DNA of 14,646 nt from Caldilineae bacterium (GTDB lineage Bacteria; Chloroflexota; Anaerolineae; JAAEKA01). Position 1 is the stretch's first letter, and each line of letters begins with the position of its first letter. The notes beneath the pieces were generated by a model. The model did no database searches, was not told the DNA's origin, and saw only the letters and a list, made by a program, of their open reading frames with translations. Positions 12,396-14,646 of this stretch are shown piece after piece. The translations under genes and the position numbers were made by a program. The stretch is from assembly GCA_020634555.1 (NCBI GenBank), contig JACKBK010000056.1, positions 1 to 14,646 of the forward strand, in the 5' to 3' direction.

Positions 12396-14624
12396 TCAAT
12401 TGCTGCGACTGAAGGCGGCGAAATCCAGCGCAGCCTGCTCCTCGCCGCTGCCGGGAAACACCTTGGGCACGAGGACGTGGAACGCACTGCCGCCGCTTTC
12501 TGGCGCCTCGACCCAGATTCGCCCGCCATGCTGGGTGACGATGTGTTTGCAGATGGTTAATCCCAGCCCTGTGCCTTTGTAACGCCGGCGCGCGCTGCTA
12601 TCCACCTGATAAAAGCGGTCGAAGACTCGTTCTTGTTCATCCGGCGGCACACCGATACCTGTGTCGGAGACGACCAGCTCGATCATGTCGCCACAGTCGC
12701 ATCCACTCACCCCAATGTGTCCTTCATCAGGTGTGAACTTGATCGCGTTCTCGATTAAGTTAGTCATAACCTGTTCCAGTCGCATGCCATCGGCCTCGAT
12801 CTGGGGCAGGCCGTCAACGTCCAGCGAGAGCGTCAACCCTTTGTTGGCAGCCAACGGTGTTAGCTTGTCGGCAACGGACACGATGATCTCCGCTGGATCC
12901 AGCAGCACCGGGCGCAGCTTGATCTGCCCTGATTCCAGACGGCTGAACTCCAGCAGATCCTCGATCAACCGCTGTAAATGCCCCGTCTGTTCCTTGACGG
13001 TGCTGAGGAAGTCGTGCTGCAAGTCTGTCACGGGGCCGGTCTTGCCCATCAGAATGATGTCCACAAATCCCTTGATGGAGTGCAGCGGGGTCTTCAGCTC
13101 ATGTGACACCACCGAGAGGAAGTTGGACTTCATGCGCTCCAGCTCCTTCTGCGCGGTGATGTCGCGCAGCACTGTCACCACACCGCTAACCTCCTCGCCC
13201 GATTCGGTAGGACGCAGTAGTGGTGCGGCCAACGCCTGGAAAGTCCTTGGCTGGCCGTCAGCACCTGGCCCCGCCGAGGCTATCGGCAGTTCCCGCACCA
13301 CTACCCGGCCTGATGTCGCCGTTTCCTCCAGAATTTCCAGCACCTCGCCGCCAGGGGCCAGGTCGGCCAGCCCGATGCCAAGCGGAGATGATGACAGCCC
13401 AAAAATTCGAGCGGCCACGGGGTTCATCAACAGCAGGTGTGCCTCGGTATCAACCACGATCACGCCGTCGCCAATGCCGGCCAGCACCGCCTCCAACTCC
13501 CGGTGCCGGTCGGTGACGTCGCCGTAGAGTCGCGCGTTCTCGATGGCTGTTGCGGCGAAATAGGCGAAGCTTTCAGTCAGACTGCGGCTTGTCGAGTCGG
13601 CCAGCGTTTCGTGGGAATGGCCGACCAGCAGCGCACCGATGGGTAAACCGCGCGCTACCAGCGGAATCAACTCCACCGCGCCTACCGGCCACGGGACCGG
13701 CCATGCAGCATCCACCTGGCCGTCGCCGTTGTGTGCGGCGCGCAATACCTGGTGGCGTCCCGAGGCCATGGCTGCGGCAAAGGAAGCGTTTGTCCGGGCC
13801 GGCTGGCGCGAGACAGATGCAGCTCCGCCAGTGGCAGCCACCACAAGCCGTTCCACGCCGGCGCGCTCCTCATCCAATAACGCTACCGCGCAGTAGGATG
13901 AGCCGGCCAGCCGGCTGAGCCGGTTCGCCACGGTGGCCAGCGCCTCGTTCAGGTAGAGCGTCGCCGACAACGCTTTGGCGACCTCTTGTAGTGTGCGCAA
14001 CTCCAACACCCGGTCGCCCAGATCGGTGGCGGTGCGCTGTAAGGCGCGCGCCTGGTTGGCCAGATCCTCAGTGCGGGCTGCCAGCGCCAGCCGCAGCCGG
14101 TCCACCTCGCTCAGCCGGCCGGCCAGCACCAGCCCAGCACCGACGATGCCCACCGTCAACGCCAGCAGCAAGAGATAGCGTGTCAGGAAGAGGGGATCGG
14201 CCACGAAGACCAGGCTGTCGTAGGCGAACACCAGCGCCACGAAGTAGAGCGGCCCATAGGCGAAGGGGAGCCACACCATGCCGCGCACGTCTGGCCCATA
14301 AACGAGAGTACGCAGTCCCAGCAATGGATACAGCAGGTAGAGTGGGCTGGCCAGCCCACTGGAGGTCGCGATCAACACTGTGACGAAGGCCGTGTCGATC
14401 ACTTGTATCGCCCAGTAGACAGTGGTCGAGCGCAGTTGCTGGCTCCACGGTCCGGCGAAGTAAACCGTCGTCGCTCCGGCGTAGACAGCATAAGATGCGA
14501 CCAGAGCCAGGTTAGTCTGCCCTTGGCCACGGGTGGCTACAAACGCGGCGATAATCACCAACAGCCAGCGGGCCGGCAGGCTGTAGCGCAATTCATTGCT
14601 GCGTAGCCGGGAAAAGTTGGTCAT
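12396..14624 (-). CDS. Membrane sensor histidine kinase (6TM-GAF-PAS-HisKA-HATPase)
   Basis: 742 residues from ATG 14624. No Shine-Dalgarno is visible and the frame stays open to the window edge, so the start is uncertain. About six membrane segments lie between residues 18 and 170, with almost no periplasmic domain, which suggests sensing within the membrane. A coiled coil (about 171-215) leads to a GAF domain (about 210-365) and a PAS domain (about 375-490, ending GVVTVLRDITAQKELE). The HisKA motif SHELKTPLHSIKGF follows, with phosphoacceptor His508. The ATPase has N box NLIENAIKF (622-630), G1 DTGIG (654-658), F box FDRFYQ (668-673) and G2 GTGLGL (684-689), so all catalytic motifs are intact. 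It should autophosphorylate and pass phosphate to a response regulator, but none is present in the window. It converges on modB with the small-RNA unit between them; a functional link is not shown. Confidence 0.92.
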   Translation of the reverse strand: MTNFSRLRSNELRYSLPARWLLVIIAAFVATRGQGQTNLALVASYAVYAGATTVYFAGPWSQQLRSTTVYWAIQVIDTAFVTVLIATSSGLASPLYLLYPLLGLRTLVYGPDVRGMVWLPFAYGPLYFVALVFAYDSLVFVADPLFLTRYLLLLALTVGIVGAGLVLAGRLSEVDRLRLALAARTEDLANQARALQRTATDLGDRVLELRTLQEVAKALSATLYLNEALATVANRLSRLAGSSYCAVALLDEERAGVERLVVAATGGAASVSRQPARTNASFAAAMASGRHQVLRAAHNGDGQVDAAWPVPWPVGAVELIPLVARGLPIGALLVGHSHETLADSTSRSLTESFAYFAATAIENARLYGDVTDRHRELEAVLAGIGDGVIVVDTEAHLLLMNPVAARIFGLSSSPLGIGLADLAPGGEVLEILEETATSGRVVVRELPIASAGPGADGQPRTFQALAAPLLRPTESGEEVSGVVTVLRDITAQKELERMKSNFLSVVSHELKTPLHSIKGFVDIILMGKTGPVTDLQHDFLSTVKEQTGHLQRLIEDLLEFSRLESGQIKLRPVLLDPAEIIVSVADKLTPLAANKGLTLSLDVDGLPQIEADGMRLEQVMTNLIENAIKFTPDEGHIGVSGCDCGDMIELVVSDTGIGVPPDEQERVFDRFYQVDSSARRRYKGTGLGLTICKHIVTQHGGRIWVEAPESGGSAFHVLVPKVFPGSGEEQAALDFAAFSRSN

Positions 14625-14646
14625 CGCGGTGAGGTGGTTGGCTCGG

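Noticed and set aside
11897..12529. A 210-codon minus-strand frame spanning the modB 3' end, the gap and the kinase 3' end
   Set aside because: It overlaps two well-supported genes, contains low-complexity Gln/Arg runs, and crosses the promoter and intrinsic terminator of the candidate small RNA.
1..14646. CRISPR arrays, tRNA/rRNA genes, insertion sequences, prophage or attachment sites
   Set aside because: No regularly spaced repeats, cloverleaf-like sequences, transposase or integrase motifs, or flanking direct repeats were seen on either strand.

Overview
This 14.6 kb window is GC-rich bacterial DNA with densely packed genes on both strands. The secreted multidomain peptidases (one ending in a dockerin-like domain), the PadR-modAB operon, the AbrB/RelE-type toxin-antitoxin pair and the large 6-TM/GAF/PAS histidine kinase fit a filamentous or environmental Chloroflexota (Anaerolineae/Caldilineae/Ardenticatenia type). 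That assignment is inferred from gene style and protein flavour only; there is no rRNA or marker phylogeny in the window.

Layout. Positions 1-5838 (minus) hold two secreted peptidases. A subtilisin-family (S8) serine protease runs off the left edge. Upstream of it is a zinc carboxypeptidase (M14) with a long C-terminal tail of Ig/FN3-like, MAM-like and dockerin-like domains. The two share a duplicated module of about 170 residues, so they look like an endo-/exopeptidase pair for extracellular protein digestion. A 16-bp perfect inverted repeat and a good sigma70-type promoter lie between them. Positions 5882-6970 (minus) encode the YchF ATPase/GTPase with an unusual P-loop. It is divergent from an ABC-F protein of the Uup type (7101-9044, plus), which may be translated from a leaderless mRNA.

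Positions 9090-9633 (minus) hold an AbrB-like antitoxin and a RelE-type toxin, 1 nt apart. Their promoter has an inverted repeat spanning the -10. Divergent from it is a plus-strand operon: a PadR-family regulator (9817-10386), modA (10386-11198, overlapping by one base) and modB (11237-12100). A perfect 17-bp palindrome at the predicted padR transcription start suggests an autoregulated, PadR-controlled oxyanion (molybdate/tungstate) transporter. No modC ATPase is in the window. A sensor histidine kinase (12396-14624, minus) converges on modB.

The gap between modB and the kinase (12101-12395) is the most interesting non-coding stretch. The minus strand carries a near-consensus promoter with an extended -10, then about 175 nt that fold into three hairpins, then a textbook intrinsic terminator with a U tract. 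The middle hairpin displays a 15-nt C-rich loop containing ACCUCC, the same hexamer as the anti-Shine-Dalgarno tail of 16S rRNA. I read this as a candidate undescribed trans-acting small RNA. No other stretch over 300 bases lacks a gene.
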